Shown here: piece after piece, positions 25,158 through 34,566 of the stretch
Layout of the letters: every line of letters begins with the position of its first letter
How positions within the stretch are numbered: position 1 is the first letter of the stretch
Assembly: GCF_013823385.1 (NCBI RefSeq)
Contig: NZ_PNMA01000014.1
Location: 24,745 to 88,744, forward strand
Source: Hyphomonas sp.
Lineage (GTDB): Bacteria; Pseudomonadota; Alphaproteobacteria; Caulobacterales; Hyphomonadaceae
Reading direction: 5' to 3'
Length of the DNA stretch: 64,000 bases
Position numbers and translations under genes: made by a program
The notes under the pieces: model-generated
Told to the model about the DNA's origin: nothing
The model's input: only the letters and a program-made list of their open reading frames with translations
Databases searched by the model: none

Positions 25158-26114
25158 TTAGATCGCACCCAGAGCCTCTCCGGTCACCTTTCCCACTTCC
25201 CGAGCTGCTATTCGTGCGGTTGCAGAGATATGAGTAAGGTTCAGAAATCCGTGTACCATCGAAGGATATTCCTTCTCGCTCACCTGGATTCCCATGGCGC
25301 GGAGCTTTGCGGCATAGGCCAGCCCTTCATCACGTAAGGGGTCCCATCCGCATACGATGATGTGAGCGGGCGGGAGATTGCGGAGTTCTTCGGGGGACGC
25401 AAAAAGCGGCGATATGCGCGGATCCATAAAGGTTTCAGGGTCGGGCAGATAATGTCCCCGGAAGAATTCGAAAAGGCCAACGGAAATGAAGAAGCCGCTT
25501 TCCTGAGGCGACATCTTCTTGCTGCGAATGTCCGCAAACTGCAGAAGTGGATAGAGCAGCAGCTGGAATGCCGGCATGGAGCCGCCCTCACGGTTCATCT
25601 GCTGACAGATGAAGGCGGCAAGGTTCCCGCCGGCGCTATCGCCGGCAACGGCAATCCTGCGGCGGTCAATGCCGATCTCTTCTGCGTTATTGCTGATCCA
25701 GTGCCAGGCGGCGAGCGCGTCGTCGTGCGCGCAGGGAAAGCAGGTTTCCGGCGCAAGCCGGTAATCAATGGCCAGCACCCGGCACCGCGAGCCTTCAGCC
25801 ATGCGCCGGCAAATCATGTCATGGCTTTCAAGATCGCCCAGCACAAAGCCGCCGCCATGGAAGAACAGGATGCCCGGGCCCGGTGGAATGCCCGCGCCCA
25901 GGGGCACATAGAGGCGCGCCTTGAGGGGGCCTGAGGGGCCGGGAACGGTCAGCAGCTTTACTTCGGCAAGCTCCGGCGCGTCGGGCTCCCCGGAATAATC
26001 CATTCGGAAGAATTGTTGGCGAAGGCGTTCAATCGGCAGGCGCAGATCAGGGGGCTGCATCTCCGGAAGATGCAGCTTTTCCCTGAAACTGCGGAAGGCA
26101 TCGTCAAATGTCAT
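25158..26114 (-). CDS. Alpha/beta hydrolase, HSL-type carboxylesterase
   Basis: A 318-residue esterase of the hormone-sensitive-lipase family. The oxyanion-hole motif HGGG is in ILFFHGGGFVLGD (about residues 82-92), the nucleophile serine is in GDSAGG (about 157-162), the acid is probably in CGWDPLRDEG, and the histidine is in MVHGFLNL near the end. No signal peptide is seen, so it is cytoplasmic. It lies 80 bases downstream of the acyl-CoA-synthetase gene on the same strand. It may release a carboxylic acid from an ester that the synthetase then activates (inference). Confidence 0.93.
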   Translation of the reverse strand: MTFDDAFRSFREKLHLPEMQPPDLRLPIERLRQQFFRMDYSGEPDAPELAEVKLLTVPGPSGPLKARLYVPLGAGIPPGPGILFFHGGGFVLGDLESHDMICRRMAEGSRCRVLAIDYRLAPETCFPCAHDDALAAWHWISNNAEEIGIDRRRIAVAGDSAGGNLAAFICQQMNREGGSMPAFQLLLYPLLQFADIRSKKMSPQESGFFISVGLFEFFRGHYLPDPETFMDPRISPLFASPEELRNLPPAHIIVCGWDPLRDEGLAYAAKLRAMGIQVSEKEYPSMVHGFLNLTHISATARIAAREVGKVTGEALGAI

Positions 26115-26194
26115 ACGCCATACACCTGCTGGGCAATTCCGGCGATGTGAGGGCGCGTGCGTGATGAAACAAGGGGGAGGTGCGCCCTTGGCTC

Positions 26195-28048
26195 CTACAG
26201 TTGGATCACGCCAGGCCCGGGCGGCTCTGAATAGAGCGCCTGAACAAGAGCTGCCCGGCGGGAGATCACGAGGCGCTGGTTCACATATCCCTTGTCGGTG
26301 ATCTCGCCGGCATCAATGCTTGGCGGGTCGGTCATGACAAGAACCCGCTTGATGCGGCGCGATGAGCCCGGTTCGCCAGCGTTGAAGGCCGCTGCCTTGC
26401 GGGCAAGATCTGCCATCAGCGCGGCAAAGCCCTTGGCGGGATCGCCCGCAGCTTTGGCATATTGCTCTGCCGTTACCGGCGAGGGCCAGACGAGCGCAGT
26501 GGCAAAGTCCTTGTCCTGGCCGCAGATCACGGCGTCGAAGATAAGGGGCGAACAGGCGGCCACGAAATCCGGCCGCAGCGTGCCCACAGAAACCCATGTT
26601 CCGGACGAGAGTTTGAAGTCCTCGCCGACGCGGCCATCGAAGATGAGCCCCTGATTGGGATCACTCTCATCAACAAATTTCACCGCATCGCCGAGGCAAT
26701 AAAAGCCCTCCTCATCGAAGACCTCGGCGTTTTTCTTCGGATCATTGTGATAGCCGGGCATGACGCTCGGCCCTTTGACGCGCACTTCGAGCTTTTCGCC
26801 GTTGGGAACCAATTTGAGGGTTGTGCCGGGAAGCGGGAGGCCAACCAGGCCGACCCGCTCGGCCTCCCAGTGAACCACCGTGATGCCCTGTGTTTCGGTG
26901 GCGCCGTACATTGTGATGATCGGAATCCGGCGGCCGGTCGCCCTGATCGAAAGGGCCTGAAGGCGGTCGTAGAGGTCATCCGACAGGGTGGCGCCGCCAT
27001 AACCGATCGAACGCATGTTCTTGAAGAAGGCCTTCAGAAGGCTTTCGTCCTGCTCCATGGCTTCAGCGAGCATGGCCAGGGCAATTGGCGCTGTGCCGAA
27101 GGTAGAGGGGCTGCATTCGTGAATGTTGCGGAGGGTTTCATGGAAAAGCGCAGGGGTGGGCTTGCCGCCATCGATCCAGAAGGTGGCCCCATTCCAGAGC
27201 GCGCCATTAAAGTTCACATTCGAGCCGGAAATGTGGTTCCAGGGGAGCCAGTCGAGCACGTTGGCGACCTTGCCTGGATCGTAGTCGGGATCGCGCGCAT
27301 CATCGCGCAGACCTTCCTGACCGGCAATCATGGCACACATGGAGCCCTGCGTTTGTGGAACAGGTTTTGGCATGCCGGTGGAGCCCGATGTGAACAGATA
27401 TTTCGCGACGCTATCATCCGTCAGAGTTGCCATTGCTGCGGCCACGGCGGGTGTAGGCTCGGTTCCGACAAGATCATCGTACCGCCGTACGGAATTGTCT
27501 CCGCCGGGATCGGCGCTGACGATGGTGCAGTTCTGCGCGCCGAGGGCGGCAATGCCTTTCTGGAACGGGGCGAGTTGCTCGGCAAAGATGATGGCTGGCT
27601 TCACTGTGTTGTAGCAATGCTTCAGCTTGTCGAAATCGTTCGACATGGTGGAATAGGGAACCGAGATCGGGGCAGCGGGCGCGCCGATCTTCTGGGCTGC
27701 CAGGATGATCAGGGCCGCGCGAATGGAGTTGCCGGAAAGGATCATGACCGGCGCATTCGGCCCCGCGCCCAGATCGAGAAAGGCCTGCGCAAGAGAATCC
27801 GTCAGCCGCTTTGCCTCGCCATAAGTGACCTCCACCCATTGATCCGTCTTCGGATCACGCTCCTTGATGAAAACCCTGTCAGGATGCAGGGCCGCGCGTT
27901 CGTCAAGCGCGTGGGGAATCGTCCTGGGGCGCGCGCCCGGTGCCTGGCGTGACTTGATGTAGATTGCATCGCCCTTGCGGATCATTTCCACATCAGGGGT
28001 CTTCTGCGGCAGGGGGCGAAACGGGGGAAGGGATTGACCTTCGGCCAT
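26195..28048 (-). CDS. fcs: Feruloyl-CoA-synthetase-like acyl-CoA ligase
   Basis: An AMP-forming acyl-CoA synthetase of 617 residues, close in architecture to feruloyl-CoA synthases. The N-terminal pattern GDAIYIKSRQAPG, PDRVFIKERDPKTDQWVEVTYGEA (PDRVFIKERDPKTDQWVEVT core) and MILSGNSIRAALI are typical of that family. The AMP-binding loop is YLFTSGSTGMPKPVP at about 216-230, with ITMYGATETQG downstream. GAGGAACTT precedes the ATG at 28048; the longer frame to 28159 is not used. It would activate ferulate or related acids to CoA thioesters. No enoyl-CoA hydratase/aldolase (ech) lies nearby, so the rest of the pathway is not seen here. Confidence 0.85.
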   Translation of the reverse strand: MAEGQSLPPFRPLPQKTPDVEMIRKGDAIYIKSRQAPGARPRTIPHALDERAALHPDRVFIKERDPKTDQWVEVTYGEAKRLTDSLAQAFLDLGAGPNAPVMILSGNSIRAALIILAAQKIGAPAAPISVPYSTMSNDFDKLKHCYNTVKPAIIFAEQLAPFQKGIAALGAQNCTIVSADPGGDNSVRRYDDLVGTEPTPAVAAAMATLTDDSVAKYLFTSGSTGMPKPVPQTQGSMCAMIAGQEGLRDDARDPDYDPGKVANVLDWLPWNHISGSNVNFNGALWNGATFWIDGGKPTPALFHETLRNIHECSPSTFGTAPIALAMLAEAMEQDESLLKAFFKNMRSIGYGGATLSDDLYDRLQALSIRATGRRIPIITMYGATETQGITVVHWEAERVGLVGLPLPGTTLKLVPNGEKLEVRVKGPSVMPGYHNDPKKNAEVFDEEGFYCLGDAVKFVDESDPNQGLIFDGRVGEDFKLSSGTWVSVGTLRPDFVAACSPLIFDAVICGQDKDFATALVWPSPVTAEQYAKAAGDPAKGFAALMADLARKAAAFNAGEPGSSRRIKRVLVMTDPPSIDAGEITDKGYVNQRLVISRRAALVQALYSEPPGPGVIQL

Positions 28049-28136
28049 TGGAAGTTCCTCCGGGAATATTGAGTATCTCTCCAGAGGATAACTGCCCGGT
28101 GGGCGCGCGCAACAGGTGACGCCACGCAAACAGTGC

Positions 28137-29486
28137 TCAGCTCGCGCCTTCTTCTGCATTTACGGCTTTTACCGCGTGCTCCAGTGCTTTCAGCATCAGG
28201 GCTTCATCAAGAGCCTCAGCCATCACGCGAATGAGCGGTTCGGTGCCCGATTTGCGAACAACCATCCGTCCACGGTCGGCAAGCATGTCATCTGCCTCTG
28301 CAAGCGCGGTCTTGACCCTATCACTTTCGAGAGGGTTCGCGCCGGAATAGCGTATGTTAACGAGCTTCTGAGGCGCGGGCGTAAAGACGCGCAGCATGTC
28401 TGATGCCTTGCCGCCACGCGCGGCGAGCACTGACAGGACCTGAAGTCCTGCCAGAAGGCCATCGCCCGTTGTGGACACATCCGACAATATGATGTGTCCG
28501 GATTGTTCACCGCCGAGATTAAATCCGTGTGCGCGCATATGCTCACCAACGTACCGATCGCCGACCTTTGTCCGCGCGAGCGTCAGCCCTTCGGCTTTCA
28601 GGTATTCCGACAATCCCATGTTTGACATGACCGTCGCTACCATACCGCCGCCCTTGAGCCGGCCCGTGCGGTACATTTCTCCGGCAATGAGACCCATGAC
28701 CTGGTCTCCGTCGGCCTCGGCGCCTGTCTCGTCTATCACGATCAGCCGGTCTGCATCACCGTCCAGCGCGATGCCGATATCCGCGCCGGTTTCTAGAACA
28801 GCCGCTTTGAGGGCGCCGGTCGCCGTCGACCCGACGCCGGCATTGATATTCACTCCATCGGGCGCATCGCCGATGACCGTAAGCTGCGCGCCAAGCTCTC
28901 TCAGCGCGACTGGTGCGGTTTCAAAGCCCGCCCCATGCGCGCAATCAACCACGATCTTCAGTTTAGAAAAGTCCCTGGTGCCCGTCAGTGTGTCGAGGCA
29001 GCGCCGGACGTATCGGGTTGAAGCGCCAGCCAGTTCGCGGGGGAGGGCGATGTCTGCGGGGGCGGCGTATTCTCCCTCAAACGCGGCGCCCATGCTGGCC
29101 TCAAGTGCCTCCTCAACAGCATCGTCAAACTTCACCCCATCGGGACTGAAGAGCTTGAGGCCATTATCCTCGAATTTGTTATGGCTCGCCGAGACCATGA
29201 CGCCGAGGGCGGCGCCGGTTTCCCGCGCCATCAGAGCCACTGCAGGTGTTGGTACGACACCCAGACGCACAGGCGTTATTCCCATGGATGTGAAGCCCGC
29301 GACCAGCGCGGCTTCGATCATCTCGCCGGACAGGCGCGTATCACGTCCGATCACAACTTCACGCCCGCCTTGAGGCGCAAAGGTTCGCGCAGCTGCTATG
29401 GACAGTCGCAGCGCCGTTTCGGCGGTCATCGGCCTCCTGTTTATCCGGCCGCGAATACCGTCCGTTCCAAAATACTGACGTGCCAT
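28137..29486 (-). CDS. glmM: Phosphoglucosamine mutase GlmM
   Basis: GlmM converts glucosamine-6-phosphate to glucosamine-1-phosphate for peptidoglycan and LPS precursors. The 449-residue protein starts ARQYFGTDGIRGRIN, has the phosphoserine loop MVSASHNKFEDNG (Ser101), the metal-binding DGDADR, GGEQSGHI for sugar specificity, and VRKSGTEPLIRVM for phosphate binding. In many bacteria glmM follows ftsH and folP; here it follows cysQ on the minus strand with a 22-base gap. Confidence 0.98.
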   Translation of the reverse strand: MARQYFGTDGIRGRINRRPMTAETALRLSIAAARTFAPQGGREVVIGRDTRLSGEMIEAALVAGFTSMGITPVRLGVVPTPAVALMARETGAALGVMVSASHNKFEDNGLKLFSPDGVKFDDAVEEALEASMGAAFEGEYAAPADIALPRELAGASTRYVRRCLDTLTGTRDFSKLKIVVDCAHGAGFETAPVALRELGAQLTVIGDAPDGVNINAGVGSTATGALKAAVLETGADIGIALDGDADRLIVIDETGAEADGDQVMGLIAGEMYRTGRLKGGGMVATVMSNMGLSEYLKAEGLTLARTKVGDRYVGEHMRAHGFNLGGEQSGHIILSDVSTTGDGLLAGLQVLSVLAARGGKASDMLRVFTPAPQKLVNIRYSGANPLESDRVKTALAEADDMLADRGRMVVRKSGTEPLIRVMAEALDEALMLKALEHAVKAVNAEEGAS

Positions 29487-29508
29487 GCTTTCCTCCGAGG
29501 ACGGCCGT

Positions 29509-30297
29509 TCAGCGCGGCGTCACATCTCCAAAGACGACAAAACTGGGATTATCGTATCCGCGTTCTCTTTTGCCATAAAGGAGCGGCTCGCCCGTAATGG
29601 TCAGCACGCGCCCGCCGGCAGCTTCTACGACGGCCTGGCCAGCGGCAGTATCCCATTCCATCGTGCGGCCAAGGCGCGGATACACGTCCGCCTCTCCGGC
29701 CGCCACGAGGCAGAATTTCAGAGCAGATCCGGCCCCCTTGATTTCGGCGATCGGATACCGCGAAAGCCATTCATCTGTATCGGGACTACGATGGGATTTC
29801 GAGGCAACAGCGGTCAGGCCCGCAGCTGGGGCAGGGCGGATTTTGAGCGGCGCGCGTTTGGTGGGTACCGGGCCGTCCGGTGCGGCTTTTGCCTGCCAGG
29901 CATGCGTTGGGCTTTCTGCCACGAACAGGCGATGCTGCGCGGGAACATAGACAACGCCCATCACCGGGCGGCCGTGCTCGATAATGGCGATGTTCACAGT
30001 GAACTCCCCATTCTTCGCGACGAATTCCTTTGTGCCGTCCAGCGGGTCCACGAGCGCAAAGCGGGACCCATGTTCCGGCATGTGGCCGCTGGCGACGGCC
30101 TCTTCGGCAATCACCTGCAGGCCGGGGTCGGCCTCCGCAAGACCCTTCAGGATGATCGCTTCAGCGAGGCCATCGGCTTCTGTCAGGACCGAATGGTCAT
30201 CCTTGTGGCTGACGCTGAAATCCGTGCGGTAGACCCGCATGATCTCTTTTCCGGCGGCCAGAGCGATAGCGGCGAGCGTCGTTGCGTTGAGAGACAT
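29509..30297 (-). CDS. cysQ: 3'(2'),5'-bisphosphate nucleotidase CysQ
   Basis: CysQ removes the 3' phosphate from PAP, a by-product of sulfate assimilation, and belongs to the inositol-monophosphatase superfamily. The 262-residue protein has the metal-site motifs VIAEEAV and LVDPLDGTKEFV (about residues 85-97) and the downstream metal aspartate in RTMEWDTAAGQAVVEAAGG (MEWDTAAGQAVVEAAGG core). It lies between the FKBP gene and glmM on the same strand with short gaps of 17 and 22 bases, implying one transcript. Confidence 0.95.
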   Translation of the reverse strand: MSLNATTLAAIALAAGKEIMRVYRTDFSVSHKDDHSVLTEADGLAEAIILKGLAEADPGLQVIAEEAVASGHMPEHGSRFALVDPLDGTKEFVAKNGEFTVNIAIIEHGRPVMGVVYVPAQHRLFVAESPTHAWQAKAAPDGPVPTKRAPLKIRPAPAAGLTAVASKSHRSPDTDEWLSRYPIAEIKGAGSALKFCLVAAGEADVYPRLGRTMEWDTAAGQAVVEAAGGRVLTITGEPLLYGKRERGYDNPSFVVFGDVTPR

Positions 30298-30314
30298 CTG
30301 TGAACTGATGGCCT

Positions 30315-31205
30315 TCAGCGCATCACATCAAGCAGCTCGACTTCGAACTGCAGGGCCGTGTTTGGGGGGATCGGGCCGCCGGGCGTGCCCTGTTCGCCAT
30401 AGCCAAGTTCAGACGGGATATAGAGCATCCAGTGATCGCCGGGCTTCATCATGGCCAGCGCCTCGACCCAGCCGCTGATAAGCTGATTGGAGGGGAACAC
30501 TTCCGGATCGCCGCGCTGATAGGAGGAGTCGAATAGCTCGCCGGTATCTCCGAGGCGGCCTTCATAATGCACGACCACGAGCTGCCCGCCGACCGGCGGC
30601 TGGCCAGCGGCATCCCCGCTTTTCAGAATGATGTACTGCAGTCCCCTATCGGTCTTTTGGACTTCGGGAAGCTCCGGGTTCCAGGGATAGTATTTTGCCC
30701 AGGCGGCGGCGTCTGATTTCTTGGGTTCCACGATGCCGAGAAGCGACACATAGAAGACGAGATCGTCTCCCGCCTTGATGACATTCCCGCGAGCCTGTTG
30801 GCCGTAAGCAAGCCGGTTGGGGATGTAGAAGACAAACTCGTCGCCTTCGCTCATCTCCTGGAGGCCGATAGTCCAGCCGGGGATGACCTGATCCAGGCGG
30901 AACTCGGCGGGCGAACCCCGATCCAGCGAAGAATCAAATTTTTCCCCGGTCGGTAGACGGCCATCATAGTGCACGCTGACCCGGTCCGACGACACTGGCT
31001 TCTTGCCGCCCTTGGGGCCTTCTTTCACGACAATATATTGCACGCCGCTTTCCGTCGTCACGATCCCTTTGGCGTCAGGGTTCCAGGGAAGGTATTTGTC
31101 GACGGGAGACGTCATGGTGGATTCCTCGGCGGCGCCTTTGGATTGCGGGGCGCAGGCGGTCAGCGAAAGGCTGAGGGCTGCGGCGATGAATAAGGCGCGG
31201 AACAT
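30315..31205 (-). CDS. Tandem FKBP-type peptidyl-prolyl isomerase lipoprotein
   Basis: The ATG at 31205 has AGGAGG upstream and begins a lipoprotein signal with the cysteine in SLSLTACAP (about residue 18). Two FKBP domains of about 110 residues follow, each introduced by a similar stretch: PWNPDAKGIVTTESGVQYIV and PWNPELPEVQKTDRGLQYII. Both keep VHYDGRL or VHYEGRL, FDSS, VIPGW or LISGW, and LAYG or LGYG, so both active sites look intact. The 296-residue protein would act in the periplasm on proline isomerisation of envelope proteins. Most bacterial FKBP lipoproteins have one such domain. It lies just upstream of cysQ and glmM. Confidence 0.92.
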   Translation of the reverse strand: MFRALFIAAALSLSLTACAPQSKGAAEESTMTSPVDKYLPWNPDAKGIVTTESGVQYIVVKEGPKGGKKPVSSDRVSVHYDGRLPTGEKFDSSLDRGSPAEFRLDQVIPGWTIGLQEMSEGDEFVFYIPNRLAYGQQARGNVIKAGDDLVFYVSLLGIVEPKKSDAAAWAKYYPWNPELPEVQKTDRGLQYIILKSGDAAGQPPVGGQLVVVHYEGRLGDTGELFDSSYQRGDPEVFPSNQLISGWVEALAMMKPGDHWMLYIPSELGYGEQGTPGGPIPPNTALQFEVELLDVMR

Positions 31206-31288
31206 GGCGCGAGCCTCCTGAAAGGGCAAAAAGGTCGGTTGCTCTCTAGGCTGGTTTCGCGGGTTAGTCACCTGCCCTGAAGGGCACC

Positions 31289-32515
31289 CTAAATGGCGCG
31301 AGGCGGGTATCCGGCCTGGGCCAAGGCGTCGATGACCTCCTGCGTATGCTGGCTGTCCCGCGTTTCCATGAGAATGTCGAACTCGGCGCCTTTGGCCGGC
31401 ACATCCAGCGCAATCCGGTTATGGGCCACTTCCATGATGTTGGCGCCCTGATCCCCAATAATCTTGGACACCAGCGCCAGAAGACCCGGCCGGTCATCGC
31501 CAACGATACGGATGCGGGCAAGCCGGTTCTCACGGACGAGCGCGCGCGTCAGGACCGAGGCGAGAAGGCGCGTGTCGATATTGCCGCCGCACAGCACCAG
31601 CCCGACCTTACGCCCATAGAAGCGCGAGGGGTGGGCGAGCAGGGCTGCCAGACCTGCGGCGCCTGCGCCTTCGGCGATGGTTTTCTCAACTTCAACGAAC
31701 AGGGTAATCGCCCGCTCCAGATGCTCCTCCTCCACAAGAACGATGTCATCGACCAGTTCCTGGGCGATCAGGCGCGTCAGCTGTCCCACTTCCTTGACCG
31801 CGATGCCTTCAGCAATCGTGGCGCCGCCCATTTTGGGCGACTTGCCGCGCAGCGCCGCGTGCATGCAGGGATACATCGCCGCTTCCACGCCGATGATCTT
31901 GATGTCGGGCTTGAGGGCTTTGGCGGCGATGGCGATACCGCTGATCAGCCCGCCCCCGCCGATCGGAACCACAAGCGTGTCGAGATCCGGATTGTCCGCC
32001 AGCATTTCCAGCGCAATTGTCCCCTGGCCCGCAATAATGTCTGCGTCATCGAAGGGGTGGATGAAGGTCAGGCCTTCTTTCTCACCAAGTGTCAGAGCGT
32101 ATTCTTTGGCCTCGTCAAAGATCATGCCTTCCAGCACCACACGGGCGCCGTGATCGCGGGTATGTTCCACCTTGTTGAAGGGTGTGGTCTCGGCCATCAC
32201 GATAGTGGCCGGAATGCCGAGGCGGCGGGCATGATAGGCCACGCCCTGGGCATGGTTGCCGGCTGAAGCGGCGATGACGCCAGCCTTCTTCTCCTTGTCG
32301 GAGAGCTTCACCAGCTTGTTCAGGGCGCCGCGTTCCTTGAAGGCGGCGGTGAACTGGCGGTTTTCCAGTTTGACCCAGACCTGCGCGCCGGTGATCGCCG
32401 AGAGCGTTTTCGAATGCGCGAGCTCTGTCCGCTCAATCTGCCCTTCGAGCACTTTGGCGGCGGCCTGTATGTCGGCGAGGGTAACGGGCAGGGAAGAGGT
32501 CAGGGTATCGGGCAT
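31289..32515 (-). CDS. ilvA: Threonine ammonia-lyase, single-ACT form
   Basis: A PLP enzyme that deaminates threonine to 2-oxobutanoate. The Schiff-base lysine is in NRQFTAAFKERGALN (about residue 60), the phosphate-binding loop is GGGGLISG, and SAGNHAQGVAYHA is present. About 80 C-terminal residues form one ACT domain (RIRIVGDDRPGLLALVSKII), so the 408-residue protein is the medium form, between catabolic TdcB without ACT and IlvA with two. The ACT domain points to allosteric control; isoleucine or another amino acid could be the effector. The ATG at 32515 is preferred to an upstream TTG. Confidence 0.92.
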   Translation of the reverse strand: MPDTLTSSLPVTLADIQAAAKVLEGQIERTELAHSKTLSAITGAQVWVKLENRQFTAAFKERGALNKLVKLSDKEKKAGVIAASAGNHAQGVAYHARRLGIPATIVMAETTPFNKVEHTRDHGARVVLEGMIFDEAKEYALTLGEKEGLTFIHPFDDADIIAGQGTIALEMLADNPDLDTLVVPIGGGGLISGIAIAAKALKPDIKIIGVEAAMYPCMHAALRGKSPKMGGATIAEGIAVKEVGQLTRLIAQELVDDIVLVEEEHLERAITLFVEVEKTIAEGAGAAGLAALLAHPSRFYGRKVGLVLCGGNIDTRLLASVLTRALVRENRLARIRIVGDDRPGLLALVSKIIGDQGANIMEVAHNRIALDVPAKGAEFDILMETRDSQHTQEVIDALAQAGYPPRAI

Positions 32516-32560
32516 GATCAAGGGTTCCGGCAAAGCGGCCGCACCCTATTCGGGCAGGCG

Positions 32561-34396
32561 TTAATTTACAAGCAATCCTGCTGCGCCGGGGGCAGGGTCG
32601 TGCTCAGCCACCCAATGGTTCCGGGCCACCTGGACCAGTTGAGGCTGATAATGATCCACATTCGGATCATCCACCAGCTTCGACTTGAGGAAGCGCAAGG
32701 CGGCCCGGCTGTCGAGGGGGCTCGGCAAATCACCTGTCAGTTTCACCCGTTCACGCGCGCGTTCGCCGCGCGGATCGGCGTTCGGCACCGCTGCAATAAG
32801 GCCCTGCGTATAGGGGTGGCGCGCGTCTTCATAGATGGCGTTCCTGTCCGCAAGCTCGACGATCCGTCCAAGATAAAGCACCATGACCCGGTGGCTGATC
32901 TGGCGGACGACGGCAAGGTCATGGCTGATGAAGATCATGGAGAGGCCAAACTCCTTTTGAAGTTCGATCAGCAGGTCGACCACCTGCGCCTGCACCGACA
33001 CATCCAGCGCGGAGACCGCTTCGTCACAGATAACGAGCTTCGGCTTCAGGATCATTGCGCGAGCAATGCCGACACGCTGGTTCTGGCCGCCGGAGAGTTC
33101 GTGCGGATATCGGTTGATGAGGCCTGGATCGAGCCCGACACGCGGCAGGATTTCGCGTACACGTGCCTCGCGTTCGGCGCGGGAGAGGCCCGGCTCATGC
33201 ACCAGCAGGGGCTCGGCCACGGAGGCCCCGATAGTCATTCGGGGGTCAAGGCTGGCAAGGGGATCCTGGAAAACGATTTGAAGCTCGTCGCGCAGGCCAT
33301 CCATTTCGCTGCGACTGGCCTTGGCAATGTCTTTGCCAAGCCACGCGACCGTGCCGGCGGTCGGCGGAATGAGGCGCAGGACACCCCGGGCGAGCGTTGA
33401 TTTTCCGCATCCGGATTCTCCGACCACGCCCAATGTTTCACCCGGCCGGAGATCAAAGCTCACACCATTGACGGCCTTGAGCGGCTTGCGCTTCCCGAAC
33501 AGGCCTCCCTTGATCTGGATCGGGAAGTGAACCTTCATATCGTCGACCCGCAGAATTGGCTCTGCCTCTGCAGGCGGCGCGGCTGAAAGCGGGGGGCGGC
33601 CCGGCGGGTCGGGCATATCCAGGCGCGGTACAGCCGCCAGAAGCATTTTTGTATAGTCGTGTTGGGGCGAATAGAAGATTTCGTCTGTGGTGCCCTGCTC
33701 GACGATTTCGCCATAGCGCATCACGATCACCCGGTCACACATGCGGGCAACGACGCCCATATTGTGCGTGATCAGAACAATTCCGGTCCCGGTCTCGCGC
33801 TTGAGCTCGTCCATAAGCTCCAGAACCTGGGCCTGGACGGTCACGTCCAGCGCTGTGGTGGGCTCGTCGGCGATCAGAACTTTCGGCCCGCAGAGCATTG
33901 CGATGGCGATCATCACGCGCTGCCGCATACCGCCCGACAGCTCATGCGGAAACTGTTCCATGCGCCGCGCCGCTTCCGGGATGCGCACATGTTCCAGCCA
34001 TTCGATACAGCGGTCGTTGGCTTCTGCGCCCTTCAAGCCTTTATGCAGGGCAAGGATTTCGCGCATCTGCGCGCCGACGGTCATATGGGGGGTGAGGCTG
34101 GTGAGGGGATCCTGAAAGATCATCGACATTTCAGCGCCGCGAATGTTGCGCAACTGGGCTGCCGAAGCTGTCAGCATTTCGGTGTCGCCGAACCGGATGC
34201 TGCCCTCTGCCTTGCCATTCCCGGCAAGCAGGCCCATGGCGGCAAGGGCGGACTGGCTCTTTCCAGAACCGCTTTCGCCCACGATGCCAACGCACTCACC
34301 AGGCGAAACGCCGAAGGAAATTCCCTTCACGGCGTTCACAGTGCCATCGGGCGTCTCGAAATCGACCTTCAGGCCGGTCACAGTCAAAAGTGTCAT
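32561..34396 (-). CDS. Fused peptide-type ABC transporter ATP-binding protein
   Basis: Two complete ABC ATPase domains in one 611-residue chain, as in YejF and GsiA, which energise uptake of oligopeptides, microcin C or glutathione. The first domain has GESGSGKSQSALAAMG, LSGGMRQRVMIAIAM and VLIADEPTTALDVT; the second has GESGCGKSTLARGVL, LSGGQNQRVGIARAM and LVICDEAVSALDVS. Each is followed by the oligopeptide-transporter extension (YTKMLLAAVP, YTQGLIAAVP). The start MTLLTVTGLKV is chosen at 34396. No permease or binding-protein gene is adjacent, so its partners are encoded elsewhere. Confidence 0.94.
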   Translation of the reverse strand: MTLLTVTGLKVDFETPDGTVNAVKGISFGVSPGECVGIVGESGSGKSQSALAAMGLLAGNGKAEGSIRFGDTEMLTASAAQLRNIRGAEMSMIFQDPLTSLTPHMTVGAQMREILALHKGLKGAEANDRCIEWLEHVRIPEAARRMEQFPHELSGGMRQRVMIAIAMLCGPKVLIADEPTTALDVTVQAQVLELMDELKRETGTGIVLITHNMGVVARMCDRVIVMRYGEIVEQGTTDEIFYSPQHDYTKMLLAAVPRLDMPDPPGRPPLSAAPPAEAEPILRVDDMKVHFPIQIKGGLFGKRKPLKAVNGVSFDLRPGETLGVVGESGCGKSTLARGVLRLIPPTAGTVAWLGKDIAKASRSEMDGLRDELQIVFQDPLASLDPRMTIGASVAEPLLVHEPGLSRAEREARVREILPRVGLDPGLINRYPHELSGGQNQRVGIARAMILKPKLVICDEAVSALDVSVQAQVVDLLIELQKEFGLSMIFISHDLAVVRQISHRVMVLYLGRIVELADRNAIYEDARHPYTQGLIAAVPNADPRGERARERVKLTGDLPSPLDSRAALRFLKSKLVDDPNVDHYQPQLVQVARNHWVAEHDPAPGAAGLLVN

Positions 34397-34457
34397 GACC
34401 ATGACGAGTAACGGGCTAGGGCCGGGGCGCAAGAGGCAGCAGCAGATTCAAGGCGCA

Positions 34458-34496
34458 GAAAAAACGCCGCGCCAGCTGGACAGCGGGCGCGGCGTT
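34458..34496 (-). terminator. Rho-independent terminator after ompW
   Basis: AACGCCGCGCC (34463-34473) and GGCGCGGCGTT (34486-34496) form an 11-bp stem. On the minus strand it is followed by TTTTCTG, so it ends the ompW transcript before the ABC gene. Confidence 0.88.
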
Positions 34497-34566
34497 CTCG
34501 TTTAAGCAATACCAGTCTAGGGTTGGGATGGGAGGCTGGTATTGCCCCAATCTGATTGTGGCCAGA

